DNA from: Terebella lapidaria
Taxonomy: Eukaryota; Annelida; Polychaeta; Terebellida; Terebellidae
DNA length: 64,000 nt
Reading direction: 5' to 3'
NCBI GenBank assembly: GCA_949152475.1
Contig: OX424564.1
Span: 28,456,165-28,520,164, forward strand
Shown here: positions 46,251 to 57,865 of the stretch, piece after piece
Layout of the letters: each line of letters opens with the position of its first letter
How positions within the stretch are numbered: the stretch's first letter is position 1
Notes under the pieces: generated by a model
Seen by the model: the letters and a program-made list of their open reading frames with translations, nothing else
The model's database searches: none
What the model was told of the DNA's origin: nothing
Program-made: the position numbers and the translations under genes

Positions 46251-49211
46251 TTTTGGGAATATGGCCCCCAAAGTCTCAAATTGGCTGTTTTTTATCGAAA
46301 GTGGCTGTCATTTTGAGAAAATTAGCACAATGGCTAAGAAAGGTTACCAGAAAATTCTTAATATTGAACCACAACTGTTTTTCCTTACCAAAATTACCGT
46401 TTTGGCATTTAAAGGTCACTCAATTTTAAAATTCAAAATCAACACTGACATCACTATAGTATGTAACTTCCCATTTGAATGTGTCAATATTTAGGTTCTA
46501 AATTTGGAAGTATTCTAGGAGTTCCAGGACCCAAAAAAATCGAATTGTTGAAGATGAATACCATTTTATGATAAAATGCCCTATATACAAATGGAGTCAT
46601 AACACTTACCACATATGCTAAAGAATACAATATATTGAACGGCCAAGTCTTAACAATAGTATTCAATTTCGAATCTGAAATCACCATTAGCAATATATGT
46701 GTGCACTCATGTGAGTATCAATCTACTACCACCAATACAGCCAAATTTTGATGATTCCAATAACAAACATAAAATACAACATTTTGCGATAGAAACAAAG
46801 CCCGACCAATTACTTAATCAAAAGACACACTGGCGTCATCAGGGGCAGACAGTGTGGTAATGTAGTTGTTTCTACTGTACACCTGATGGAATACAACTGC
46901 CCAACAACCTAAAATAATTTAGAAATCCGAAACAAACCCCATGGAATAGATATATGACAAGTACGTAAGTATCTAACCACAAGCCAAAAGGCTGCGGAGT
47001 TGATGGCATATAATGCCTATCAGACCAGCAGATCTCAATGTCATGATAATTTTTGAGGGGATTATGAGCTTCTAATGCTGCTGTGTTGTACACAAATGTT
47101 CTTTTCCACCATGTGTGTATGACCATTCATTAAGTATTTGCACTATAGATGAGCTGAGAGCCTGAAGTATGATTCAAATGAACTAAACAAAACAAAACTA
47201 TCCTAGGAGTTTACTCTGCACAGCTATCATTATGAAGCAAATGTTTCTCGTCATAATGGGGTTCAGAATATATTTTCCAATTTCTTTTTTTTTGCCTGGA
47301 AATTACTCAAAACAGATAGCAATCTAATGTCGAGCAAAATTTTTTTTCCAACCCATAAAAATGGTCACCACATGCTTACCGGTCGTTCAAGTTCAACATA
47401 ACTTACATACATCACAGGAGAACATATGGAATGTCTTCATTTATCAATTAGAGAAAATGTTACTTGACAGAAAATGGCTGCCAAAGACCAAAAATCATTG
47501 TTTTTTTTACAAAAAGGGTCAGTGAAGGTGAAATTCAAGGTCACCCCTTAAGCCGCAATATATGATTTTCCATTTGAATGTGCCAATATTTAGGCTCTAT
47601 CTTGAGATGTTCTGAGAGTTTACTCCACACACCTGCCGTTATGAGGGAAACATAGCACCAATGGTGTTGTAAATTACCGGCAGATGAGAATTGCACAGTG
47701 TATTGATTTTCAAAAATGTAAACTGCTACACTGATCTTCAACTCTGTTGTGAAAACATGTTCGTAAATGTTGCTGAACACACATTTTCCGCATGGACTAT
47801 GAGGAAAAGTAAAGAAAAGTGGAAAAAAGGTTAAAGTACATAAGTGGACTCTTGTGCATGAATAGTGACTCGATTTGGGGAAAAAAAACATTTTGTGTCG
47901 ACCCGTCAAGAAAATAATTAAAATGGCCATCACATGCAGACCGGCAATTCAAGGGCAACGAAACTTATACACGTCATAAAGGTACATGTAGGGAATATTT
48001 TAAAAAGAAAAATCTCAAAACTGTCCAGAGTTTTTTGAGAGAAATGGCCACTGAAGTCCAAACTTGGCCATTTTTTCGCGAAAACGGCCACCTAATCGGC
48101 AAAATTGATTCAATAAAGAAAAAAACGAAAAAACTGAAAAAAGACCAAGGAATGTTTCAGTAATTTTTTTAGGAAAATTCATCAATGCAAAAAAAAGTTA
48201 TTTGCCGGACGGACGGATGGACGATGGACTTGAAACCACGACAGTAGCTTGTCGGCCCATATGGGCTGGTTAGCCCAAATTCGGAATGGCCGCCACGCGA
48301 GGACCCGGGACTCGAGGGCAACAAAACTTATACATGCCGTGAAGGTACATGAGGGGAATTCTTTGGAACAAAAATCTCAAAATCCTCTGAACAGTTTCAG
48401 AAATGGCCGCCAAAATCATAAATTGACCATTTAATATAAAAGCCCGTTATGACATTTCAAGGTGATTGAATGTCAAATTCAAGGTCGCCACTGAAACCGC
48501 AATATATGATTTTCCATTTGAGTGTGCCAATATTTAAGCTCCAACTTGAAGTGTACTAGGAGTTTGTTCCATACAGTTTCCATCATGAAGAAAAAAATTG
48601 GTGAAATTTGGGTGAAAGTGCCAAAAAAATGGAAATCACTCAATTATCAACCAAATAATGACTTGAATTGGGCTAAAAAAAGTTTTCCCCGACCTGTAAA
48701 AAAATAAAAATGGCCGCAACGTGCAGATTGGCGACTCAAGGGCAATGAAACTCATACATGTCACAGATTGAGAGCAATCTCTTGAAATGAAAATCTCGAA
48801 AGTGGTCAGACATGTTTTTAGAAATGGCCGCCAAAGTAAAAAAAAAAATGGCCATTTTGACAAAAATTGTGAAAATAAAAAAAAATAAAAATACCTCCCT
48901 CTTGAAATATTTTTAGGTATTTTTGTGCAAAATTTCAAAAAGATTCGACCGTCAAAGATAAAAATTAGCCGAAATAGGTTACCGGACAATTTTGGTTTTG
49001 GGTGTGGCAGGTAACATTATGACCTTGAGATTTACCAATCAAGGTCATCTGTGTGAACATTTGATCTTGAGATTCACCAATCAAGGTCATATGTGTGAAC
49101 TTCAATGTCACCATTAGGTGCACGGCATTTGATGGCATCTTTATATATATGCCAATTTACACCTTCAGTTACACATTTTGCCTTCGAGGTCATCCGATAT
49201 CAAGTTGAAAT
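46251..49211. repeat. GGTCA-rich element family, several copies end to end
   Basis: Blocks with ATGGCCGCCAAA, CAATATATGATTTTCCATTT and AAATTCAAGGTC recur at about 46260-46690, 47280-47950, 47930-48240 and 48290-48990. CGGACGGACGGATGGACGA lies near 48205, and AGGTTACCGGAC, the family terminus, at 48976-48987. A short tail (49010-49210) has ACCAATCAAGGTCATCTGTG twice. The section 46690-47270 shows no family match and no gene. Confidence 0.7.
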
Positions 49212-50430
49212 TCATCTGTAGCGTTTTTCACTATTATTTGGTGCCGTGTGTGTTGGTTGTTGGTGTGTATTTTCTCTCGTTGTGTTTATTTTTCGTATAG
49301 TTCTTGTGCAGTACCTAGTATTTCTCTGGTTAGAGAAAAGTGCTGAAGACATATTATTCAAAGACACGGGTTTTATTACCAATATACGACGAGTTACTCT
49401 CTCACAAAATGTATACAATGTTTCCCAAATTATACAGTGAACAGGTTTAGACTAAGTCACCGGGCTTTACAATACTGAAAGGTTACACCGGGTCCAGGTT
49501 TAGACTAAGACCCTGCTTTAACGTTAGACGTCAGAACTAGCGTCAGTCTCTTCCTACGCCAAATCCATGCGGAGGTGAAGGTTCCCTGGCTCTGCACTTC
49601 TTCCGTCTCTGGAGGTATGTTAATGCGGAGTCAATCTGTCCGTTCTCTGCAAAGGTGTCATCTGTACGGAATTCCTCACTTCTGCGGAGGTCCTTCCTAC
49701 GGAGGTCTGTCCTGCGGAGGGTCGTCCTCACTGCGAAGGGTCTTCCTCACTGCGGAGGATCTCGTCCTGCAGAGGTGCTCGTCACCGCGAAAGGTACTCC
49801 GCACGTCTACAATGCCTAACTCGTCCGTGGATGCGGGGAAACTGTCACAAGCAGAGACTGGAGTGTCTCCGCACGTCAGTAACTTCCATCACTACTCCGC
49901 AGGTGCAGAGTCTCCGTCAGAGGTCTTCCTCCACCCTGGCTTGCACCACTGTGCAAGAAGAGATGGTCGCCTTTCCGTCAGCTGTAAGTCAAGAGGGCCG
50001 GGGTTCATATATTGAAGGGCCGTTGGACCAGGTTCTTCAGATTGTCATTAGTGGGACCCACACCCTTTCCGTTTACATTTCCCGTACATGCAGTCTCAGT
50101 CACAACGGCTCCGCTCTGCGGAGGTCATCTGGTGCGGAGGTAGCGGAGGCAGAAATCGTCTAAGTCCCTCATATGCCCGTCCTAAGAGGACAGAGCCATC
50201 ACAGGGTGATCCGTCGTTCTCGGTGTCCCGTCCAGACTGAGCTCTCTAGGAGCTGTGGGCGCCTGCTTATATAGTCCCCAAAACTGGAAGAAGTTCTCCG
50301 CACAAACATGCTCGGTCGCATGCACGTGATCACGGCTCCGCACGCACGTGGCAAGGCTCAGCATTTTGGTGACTGGTCCTCCGCAGGTGGTTTTGCGGAT
50401 GTCCGTGGTTTTGCAGTTTGCTATGCATCA
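49212..50430 (-). promoter_or_regulatory. GC-rich CGGAG-repeat region with a minus-strand core promoter, possible solo LTR
   Basis: At 49560-50160 CTGCGGAGG-type motifs recur many times on the plus strand. On the minus strand, GACTATATAAGCAGGCGCC (50274-50256) is a strong TATA box, and CTCAGTCTGGACG about 30 nt downstream (about 50240) fits an initiator. Upstream on the minus strand are CACGTG-containing elements (CACGTGATCACG on the plus strand near 50324). No gene follows, and the layout would fit an LTR or another repeat-borne promoter. Plus-strand frames here (49575-50163) show no known domain. Confidence 0.4.
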
Positions 50431-51480
50431 TTAGCTGTGCCATATATGCCTTCCTATATGTTCATAATACAAACATAAGCTCTATCTACAAGCATAAGCC
50501 TTGTAAGTCAAAGCACGGCCAAACCACCGTTTCCGAGATATCAATGAAAACGTAAATGATGACTCAAAACATTTGAGGTCAATGTCAAAGGTCATCCCTA
50601 ATACCCCTGGGGCAACACGTCCAAAAATAACGTCCATTTCGCTTCATGACGCAGCATGTTCGAGATATTGACGAAAGTGAAAATTGCTGACTGAGCGGAA
50701 AAAATGTAAGGTAAAGAGGGTCATCCCTAAAACCCTTTAGACATATTTATATATCGGGCGACGAATTCGAAAATAACGTCCGTTTCGCTCTATGACTCAC
50801 CGTTTTCAAGATTTCGGCGAAAACAAAAAATGCCGAATCAGCAAAAAGATAACGTCGGTAAGCTACAAAGTAGGAAGCACCCAAGGGGACAACCAAGAGT
50901 TGAGAAAAAAAAAATTGTGTCTCCTCGCAATCTTTTCACGTTCCCTCATAATCTTTTCGCGCTCGAACATGATCTTTTCATGTTCCCTCGCGATCTTTTT
51001 GCATCCCTTGCGATCTTGTAGTAAAACCTTCTCAGAAGTCGTCTGAGGCAGGACAATCAAGTTCTCGAACTTCGCTAAGGATTCGCGTTCGAACGCGAAA
51101 AATTGTTTTTCCACTAACAGGTGTGTCCTCTTAGAGGCTCCGTAAAAAGTGTGTGAAACAGTCCAAAACAGTTGCGTTCGAAGAAATCGCGTTCGAACAC
51201 AAAAAAAATTCTTTTCCACTAACAGATGTGTCCTCGTAGAGGCTCCGCAAAAAAAGTGGGTGAACCAGTCCAAAAAAATTGTTCAGCATCAAAAACAAAA
51301 AATAATTCTTTTCACTGGAATTGGCTCCAAAAAAACCGTGACCTGATATGGAATGAAAAAAAATTTTCGCCGACACGTCAAAAATTCAAATTAACCGGGA
51401 AAACGTCTCTTGAGAATATTTTTCAGCTATTTTTTGCAAAATTTTGGAAACATTCAACAGAAAACTTATTAGCCTAAAGA
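50431..51480. repeat. GGTCA-rich family fragment with a 105-bp tandem duplication
   Basis: It starts with family sequence (CATATATGCCTTCCTATATG, AGGTCAATGTCAAAGGTCAT) and ends with AAAATTTTCGCCGACACGTC-type sequence. Between 51105 and 51265, TTTTCCACTAACAG plus TGTGTCCTC and TAGAGGCTCCG is duplicated at a spacing of about 105 bp. At 50930-51015 GATCTTTT(C/T)-type repeats give, on the minus strand, a heptad-like frame (EREKIMREREKIARR) that is probably a by-product. Confidence 0.6.
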
Positions 51481-51559
51481 TTCTCACTAGACACCATCAT
51501 GATATTTTATGCCAATATGCCCTAACAGAAAATTAGCAACAAAAAACATAAACTTACAT

Positions 51560-52600
51560 GAAAATGATTTTATTCATTCAAATTACATGCAGCATTCCTG
51601 TACATTATAATATTCTCTCTCAAAATTCTGGTGTATTAGAGTACTGGAAACTAGTAAGTACAGAATCAAACCCCAAGTTTCAAGCTCAATAATCTTGCAG
51701 AAATGGGTTTCACAAGGCGCTTCAAAATTTACACATGCCCATCGTCCTTTCCAGTCAAATAAAATTCTGAGAATGAAGTAATCTATGATAATATATTTCA
51801 TTGGTACCCTTTTACATGCGCATTCCTACTACAAGTAGCCTACAAATTGTATACAAACTTTTGATTCTGTTCATACTCACAGAAATTGAGATATATGATA
51901 TTCGTGTTACAGTGTATTTATTTGTGTATATGTACGCTTTACTATTATAATTGATCACAAATGGTCCTTCCGAATCAGCAAACAAACACAAATGACAGGA
52001 GCATTATTTCATGCTCTTTTCTAAATATATAAAATGCTTCTGGTAGACCACATACAATATCATCTCAATTCGGAGTACATTTTAATAGCCACATATTAAT
52101 CTGTGATTCATGTTTTCTCAACACAGTAGTGGGACTGCACTTCAAGATAGAATTGACATTATATATCAATACATATTATGAACAAACGGACAACATGAAG
52201 AAAACATTAGTGTCATTCACCCATTCGCAAGTACAATCCTAATGATGTTTATATCACTATGAGATGGCTAGCAACCAAAGTAAAGGAGCACAAAATGACA
52301 ATAACGAAGCCTCTCACTGGCTCAGGTTTACCTCCTAAACAGACATTTCCATTTTGAATTTTCACAAATGTTAGGTAATATCTTGTACTGCTTCTGGAGA
52401 GCAGATTGCTTCTGTGTGGCATGCCACTACACAATTTACTCGAGCGACTGGAGCTACCTGACGAACTATTCGCTGATGAACTCCATGACCTTGACCTCGA
52501 GGAGCCACTGGAGCTGTATGACCTTGACCTACTGCTACCTGAGCTGTATGTGCGTCGTCTTTTGTGGCCGAAACCATTTCATACTGATTTTGTAACTGTT
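51560..52600 (-). CDS. RS-domain protein, possible terminal exon (copy 2 of the RS-rich family)
   Basis: A minus-strand frame from about 52592 to the stop at 52249 starts with RRRTYSSGSSRSRSYSSSG, then SSRSRSWSSS and SSGSSSRSSKL, a clear arginine-serine domain. It continues as LLSRSSTRYYLTFVKIQNGN and ends in a hydrophobic tail. Downstream about 680 nt without a frame lead to AATAAA on the minus strand near 51571, consistent with a 3' UTR. Alternatively GTAAAC at about 52335 acts as a donor. A stop lies just upstream of the frame and I see no good acceptor, so the exon start is uncertain. RS domains mediate interactions among splicing factors; the family here is not identified. It could be a pseudogene. 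Confidence 0.4.
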
Positions 52601-52617
52601 CCTAGCAGCTAATTTCT

Positions 52618-52746
52618 GGCTAACTAGAGGACAGCCACAACCCCTCTAACTAACTGTCCTCCAACTAACTGTCTGTCCTCTAACTGTCCTCTAACTAACT
52701 GTCTGTCCTCTAACTGTCTGTCCTCTAACTGTCCTCTAACTAGCAT
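52618..52746. repeat. CTAACTGTC(CT) minisatellite
   Basis: Irregular tandem repeats of CTAACTGTCCT, CTAACTAACTGTC and CTGTCCTCT occupy about 130 bp between two RS-family segments. Confidence 0.9.
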
Positions 52747-52789
52747 TCCATCTACACCAAACAAACTACTAGTATTCAAATCATGGTGC

Positions 52790-52945
52790 AACTAGAACTT
52801 TCCAATGGCTGTCCTCTTGCTACTCGGCCGGGTAGCATCGGTCAGGCATCAAGAGGCTGGCGTCCATACGGCGCCGTTTTTTCACTGGTCATACGACTGG
52901 CGACGTTCGCCCAGCCGTCGTTATGAAAGGAAGACTTTCTATCAA
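52790..52945 (-). pseudogene. RS-family exon fragment (VASRM block), copy 2
   Basis: The minus strand contains GTCGCCAGTCGTATGACCAG, matching GTCGCCAGTCGTATGATCAG of copy 1 near 21670, followed by AAACGGCGCCGTATGGACGC in place of AAACGGCGTCCATTGGACGC. A one-base length difference shifts the frame relative to copy 1. This makes at least one of the two a non-coding relic. Confidence 0.5.
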
Positions 52946-53071
52946 ATTCAAACGCAATTTGGTAACAAATGAGTTTCACACACATGAATTATTCATTCAA
53001 ATCACTTCACAATCGAAGAAATTGGTAATTATATCAAATACCAATGCCCTGAAATTCTAATTTCATGAGGG

Positions 53072-53179
53072 AGTCTAAGTAGATGGGAAAACGAATACTC
53101 CCTCTGAGGGAGGCCAACCAGTCATTCAAAGTAAACCGGAAATGACGTAGCCTCTTCCTCGAGAGACCTTGACTTTCGA
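53072..53179. repeat. DIRS inverted terminal repeat (3' side)
   Basis: Complementary to 59289-59396. It contains AATACTCCCTCTGAGGGAGG and AAACCGGAAATGACGTAGCC. Flanking sequence 53024-53071 is complementary to 53725-53773 in the internal region and probably also belongs to the element. Confidence 0.9.
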
Positions 53180-53703
53180 TCACAGTCTACTCAAATACTA
53201 TGTCACAACCATATTATCATAATGTTCAAGAGACAATAAAAATGTTAGACTCACCAACATGAAACTTTGAGACCGCTTGGACCGCCCTGCTCCACCCTCT
53301 TTCCAAGCGATGCTGAACTCAGGCTGGCCCCGGCAGAAAAGTTAACTCAAACTGGATCCTCCAGAACTGTCTTATCCTAAGAATGTCATTCAACTAAGGC
53401 TCTCACTGGAGTAAAATCTAAGAAGATTGTTCGTTGAGTTGTCCTTACTCAGAACAGTCAAAATGAAGAACCGAAGCTTCCATGGAAGTAAAATAACAAA
53501 AACGGCGTCCTCCGTTGACCCTTCACCACCTAGGCGCGTTTATCTGAAAAACACAGATATAAATATATTGAGTACAACCGTCTCATGCTCCGAACCATCA
53601 AAATTATGTACACAACATACATTCATTATGGTCATATAAACCCATCAATCACCATGTTACTGATATCCATCAACAATTATTTACCAGGGGGTGTGGAGGG
53701 TGG

Positions 53704-53818
53704 GAAATTTCCCATCTATTTAGACTTCCTCATGAAATTATAATTTCATGGCATTGGTAATTGATAAAATTACCAATTTCAATATCGTTCGTCTAGGTAG
53801 ATGGGAAAACGAATGTTT
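53704..53818. repeat. DIRS internal complementary region
   Basis: 53704-53773 is the reverse complement of 53024-53091 (left terminus), while the adjoining 53774-53818 resembles the reverse complement of the right terminus at about 59370-59408 (TTTCAATATC, then GTAGATGGGAAAACGAAT). In DIRS elements such a region templates joining of the two ends into a circle during replication. Confidence 0.8.
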
Positions 53819-53867
53819 AAAGTTTTTTGGGCATGAGCGCGCTTTCCTGAAATTGATTTTTTTTAAC

Positions 53868-55626
53868 GCATGTTTTATCCTAGAGTTTGAGGAAAGTCGA
53901 CTCCTTAGACCAATTAGCCCTTTCCATGATCTGCTGTGTGGACACCCTCAACACCTTAGCCTTAGATGTTGAAACCACCCTGGTAGAATGAGCTTTGAAA
54001 ATGGAAATGTCAATGCCAGCTGTTTCCATCATGTTTCTGAGCCACCTAGCAATGGTACAAGACTTCACTGGTTTGTGTGGCGCAACTGTCGCCAAAAACA
54101 AAGTTGATTTTTGGCTATCAAAAACTCGCCAACCTTCGGTTTTCTCCATTGTTGGCGAGTGGCGTTGTACACAACAAGACGGGTGTAATTTATATATACT
54201 ATTTATAGAATATACACGGATTATATATACAAATATACAACACATTGTTAGACAGTACAGCCAATCGGGCAAACACAACCTCAAATCACAGAAGTATCAC
54301 ACAGAAAGATGAACGATGATGCAATGACGTGGCAACGAGGCGACACACGCTGTCCAGACGATCCAAGATGTGAAGGAGAATCGACACAAGACGATGAAGT
54401 GGCAACGAGAGAACACGACGACGTGGCGACGAGTTGACGTGACAAGGCGTTGAGTAGACGTGACAAGGCGATGAGCGTGACGTAGATCGCGACTTGACAC
54501 TAGACAACGTGACGGCTGACACTAGACGACGTGACGACGTGACACTAGACGACGTGGAGACGTGACACTAGGCGACTTGACAAAGAGATAGTCCAAAGAT
54601 ATTCCACTAAGCAGGCAACGAAACTTGCAATATAAAATGAATGCACAAGGTAAGTTTTCAAGGTCACGTTTTCCATTAAATTAGCAATAGTGAATAACAG
54701 TAGAGTAACACTAATAATTGACAGTAGAGTCAACAAATTTCCCAGGTTTTCAATCATAGAAATTGAATATACAATACATTTAGATGGTTACAAAATACCT
54801 GATATTGCCGTATAAATGTAACGCTGAACACCACAGCTAGTACGTAATAAAAATGAAGGATTTACTTACAATGACGGCGTATATAAATTCCCATACAACT
54901 TCTGCAGTGAACACAGTGCTAAGCACGCCTCGGACAGCCAAATGATGAGTGATACATACGACTGTGGGTGAGACATTATATAGAGGTGTGCAGTGAAGCG
55001 AATCCAACTAAATCTAACCATCCTGCTGGACACGCAGGCCACCAGACAGACTGTCTAGACACAAAATATACTGCTGGTATAAAATTAGGAAACTGTGCAT
55101 TAAGACAAATATGATCAGACAAATGTTACACAAATATATTCACAAATACCATAAAATGGAATCTGTAACATCCATAAAGGCCCTGAAACAAGAAACCACA
55201 TCTAAACTTTTGTCCACATCATAGGACTGCAGGCTGAGATCAATGAACGGCCTCGATGGAGACATAGAGTTTGTTATTGAGTTTGGGTTTAGTTTCTCCA
55301 GTTCTGAACTCCGGGAGGCTGATGTTAATGCCATTAGCATAGCTAATTTCTCAGTAAAATCCTTGGCACTGAGATTCTTTATTCTCCCCCATGTTCTTGA
55401 TGAAACACAAAACTGTATCTACATCCCAGACCTCGGTATACCTGGGCTTTGGAGGATTTTTGTTGAACATACCCATCAATAATTGCCTGACAAGTGGATG
55501 TTGCCCTACTTTCTGACCCTCAACCTCATCATGATATGCAGAAATTGCTGATCTGTAACTGTTCAGAGTTGAATATGCAATTCCCCTGTCAACCTCCTCT
55601 GTTAGAAAATTAACTATATTTTCCAC
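53868..55626 (-). pseudogene. DIRS tyrosine recombinase, interrupted
   Basis: The N-terminal part (55626-55351) has YSTLNSYRSAISAYHDEV. The next frame (55340-55140) has MALTSASRSSELEKLN with the first catalytic Arg. After an interruption of about 1 kb, the C-terminal part (about 54140-53883) has APHKPVKSCTIARWLR and AGIDISIFKAHSTR with His and the second catalytic Arg (H at 53990, R at 53981), then ANWSKESTFLKL. The next codon is TAG (53882-53880), exactly where the catalytic tyrosine is expected after W-x(9), and the following residues (DK) again look like family sequence. The recombinase catalyses strand exchange for circle integration; this copy is dead. Confidence 0.8.
54170..55139. repeat. 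Insertion of about 1 kb in the recombinase region, with a GACGTGACACTAGAC minisatellite
   Basis: It separates the two halves of the tyrosine recombinase. At about 54297-54590 tandem variants of GACGTGACACTAGACGACGTG occur. The rest is AT-rich with no transposase. Exact insertion borders and target duplication could not be set by eye. Confidence 0.55.
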
Positions 55627-55657
55627 AGGAGTCTGAAATGGATCAATTTGTTGCTGA

Positions 55658-57865
55658 TCACACCAGGTAGCCCACTTTTGCCAGGGGCCTTTGTAAGCTG
55701 TCTGAGTGCCCGTCCGTCTGTATTATAGCAATTATTATAGGATTATGTCCTGCTTCCGTCAACGGGTGCGGGTCCACTGTTGGGTTGGTTAGTACGTCCA
55801 GGCGGTTTGGCAACAAAATTGGGGTCGCTATACTCATCCGTAGAATTGTCGGATACCAAGACTGAGTCTGCCATGTGGGAGTTACAATCAGCACTGTGGC
55901 TCCGTCTATTACTATTTTCGCCAGATACTTCCCTATCAGGTTGAACGAAGGGAAGGGATACAGTTTCTTGGATGTCCAGGTCAGCGTGAAAGCATCCACC
56001 GCCCTGGATCCGGGCTCCAGCTCACATACCTTTCCTTCTGACTGTTCAGTCTGTCCGCAAATAGGTCCATCTCCGTTATACCTAGGATATTCTCCGCTGC
56101 CTTCAGCAGATCGGGAGCCAACCTCCAGTTGCTGGAATCTGTGAAAGTTCATGACTGCTGGTCTGCTTACACATTCTGAACTCCTGGAATGTGTTCGGCA
56201 GTAATTATGATCTTGTTGTGGAGACGAAAAGTCCACATTTCCTGAGTGACCACCAACAGCCTCTCCGACCTGCCCCACCCCCCCCCCCCCACCTCATTTT
56301 GTTTTATTATGAGAGCGTCGCTGGATTGTCCACTCGAAAATGAACATGAACGTTCTGAGCCCCTTTGGCAAAAGCTTCCAAGTCAAACATTGCCGCCGTC
56401 CGTTCCAGGACATTGATATGTTGCTCCTGCTCTGTCAAGCTCCACTGGCCCTGTGTCGTGAACCCTTGACATGGGTCCCCCCCCCCCCCCCGAACATCCC
56501 CCCCCCAGCCTCTGGTCGAAGCATCGGTCGTAATTATCATGTCTGGACTTGGGGTAATGATGGCCTTCCCCCTCCACTGGTCCAGATACAGAATCCACCA
56601 GCGTAGCTCCTCCTTGCATTCTGGGGTCAACTGGATCTCGGATCCGTAACTCTGGCTGCCGTACAGCAGAGATTTTGACCGTAGCATTTGAATCTTTCGG
56701 TAATGCAGTGGGGCAGGAAGAACTGCTAAAACTGTTGAGGTCAGTAACCCTATCATTTCGGCAAGCTCTCGAGCCGAGACTACCTCCTGGAGAAGCACCT
56801 CCTTGGCGTTGGCCTGGATCTTGAGGACCTTGTCGGTCGGCAGTGAGAAGGTCATGGCTTTCGTGTCCACTACGAAGCCCAGATATTCCATCTGGAACAT
56901 CGGATTCACCACCGACTTCTTCCAGTTTATGACAGACCCCAGGATTTGTAATAGCCAATCACCGTGTTTGTGTCGCGCCTCAACTGATCTGGTGACTGAT
57001 TCAGAATCAGAATATCGAGATAAATTATCAGACGTATTCCGATCCGCCGGCAAAAGCCGATCATCTGCTTCGTCACCTTGGTGAATATTCAGGGTGCAGA
57101 CGACAGACCGAAAGGAAGGACTTTGAACTCGTACAGAGTGCCGTTCCATCTGAATTTCAGGAACTTGCGATCAAGCTTCGAAATTGGGATACAAAAGTAG
57201 GCATCCTTCAGGTCGATTTTGCACATCAAATCGTTGGCCTAGATCAACTGAGTTAACATGGTCATACCTTCCATTTTGAACTTCTCGTACCGGACAAACT
57301 TGTTCAAGGGCTTCAGAATGAATATAAGACGGAAGGTACCGTCGCGCTTGGGTCTCAGAAAAAGATGCCCTGTGAACTGATCCTGAGCAGACTCGACTGC
57401 CTCGATGGCTCCTTTGGACCTCATTTTCTCCACTTCGTCGTCGAGGAGAACCGTCTCGTCTTGAGAGAGCCTTGGACTGAACACCGCTTTGTGCTGGTGA
57501 GGGTGTGAAATAAGTTCTAACCTGTGCCTCGCTACTGCCTCTAGAACCTTTGGGTCCTTGGTCAAACACTGCCAGTTGACTACAAACCACTGGGTCCTCC
57601 CGCCTGGTGAGGCGGAGGGAGGTTGTACGTCTTCAAAATTTAGAGCCTGACACTCTACATTAATCATGGACCGGTCGACATGGGGAGGGTGGTTGCACTG
57701 GGGATTTTGGAATAGCATTAGCTCTGGGACTGGCAAACTTATCTGGTTTCTTAGAGGAGACAAAGAATTGTACATACCCTGACTTCTGCTGTGCCTGGTC
57801 CGAGTGTCTGTACCCGGATCCTCGGTTCTTCCCACTTGCTCGCCCCTGGCCTCGTCCGTAACCAC
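55658..57865 (-). pseudogene. DIRS reverse transcriptase and RNase H, broken frame
   Basis: The frame overlaps the end of gag. Visible in order are GHLFLRPKRDGTFRLI and LKPLNKFV (57370-57300), KIDLKDAYFCIPI (motif A, about 57220), LPFGLSSAP (motif B) followed by a stop, IIYLDILIL in the place of the usual YLDD motif C (57022-57011), and INWKKSVVNPMFQMEYLGF in another frame. RNase H follows with IITTDASTRGWGG (about 56535) and VRVDN-type ending, then DAFTLTWTSKKLYPFPSFNL linking to the recombinase. There is at least one stop and several shifts. Motif C lacks its second Asp through an apparent three-base deletion, so catalysis would be abolished. Confidence 0.85.

Noticed and set aside
49575..50163. 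Serine-rich plus-strand protein
   Set aside because: Frames follow the CTGCGGAGG simple repeat, and overlapping frames are equally open.
50863..51273. Coiled-coil protein with EREKIMREREK repeats
   Set aside because: The pattern arises from short DNA repeats (GATCTTTT-type) inside a repeat-family fragment, with no start, splice or family support.
53704..53818. Independent MITE next to the DIRS element
   Set aside because: The sequence is explained in full as the complement of both DIRS termini, so it is the element's internal complementary region.
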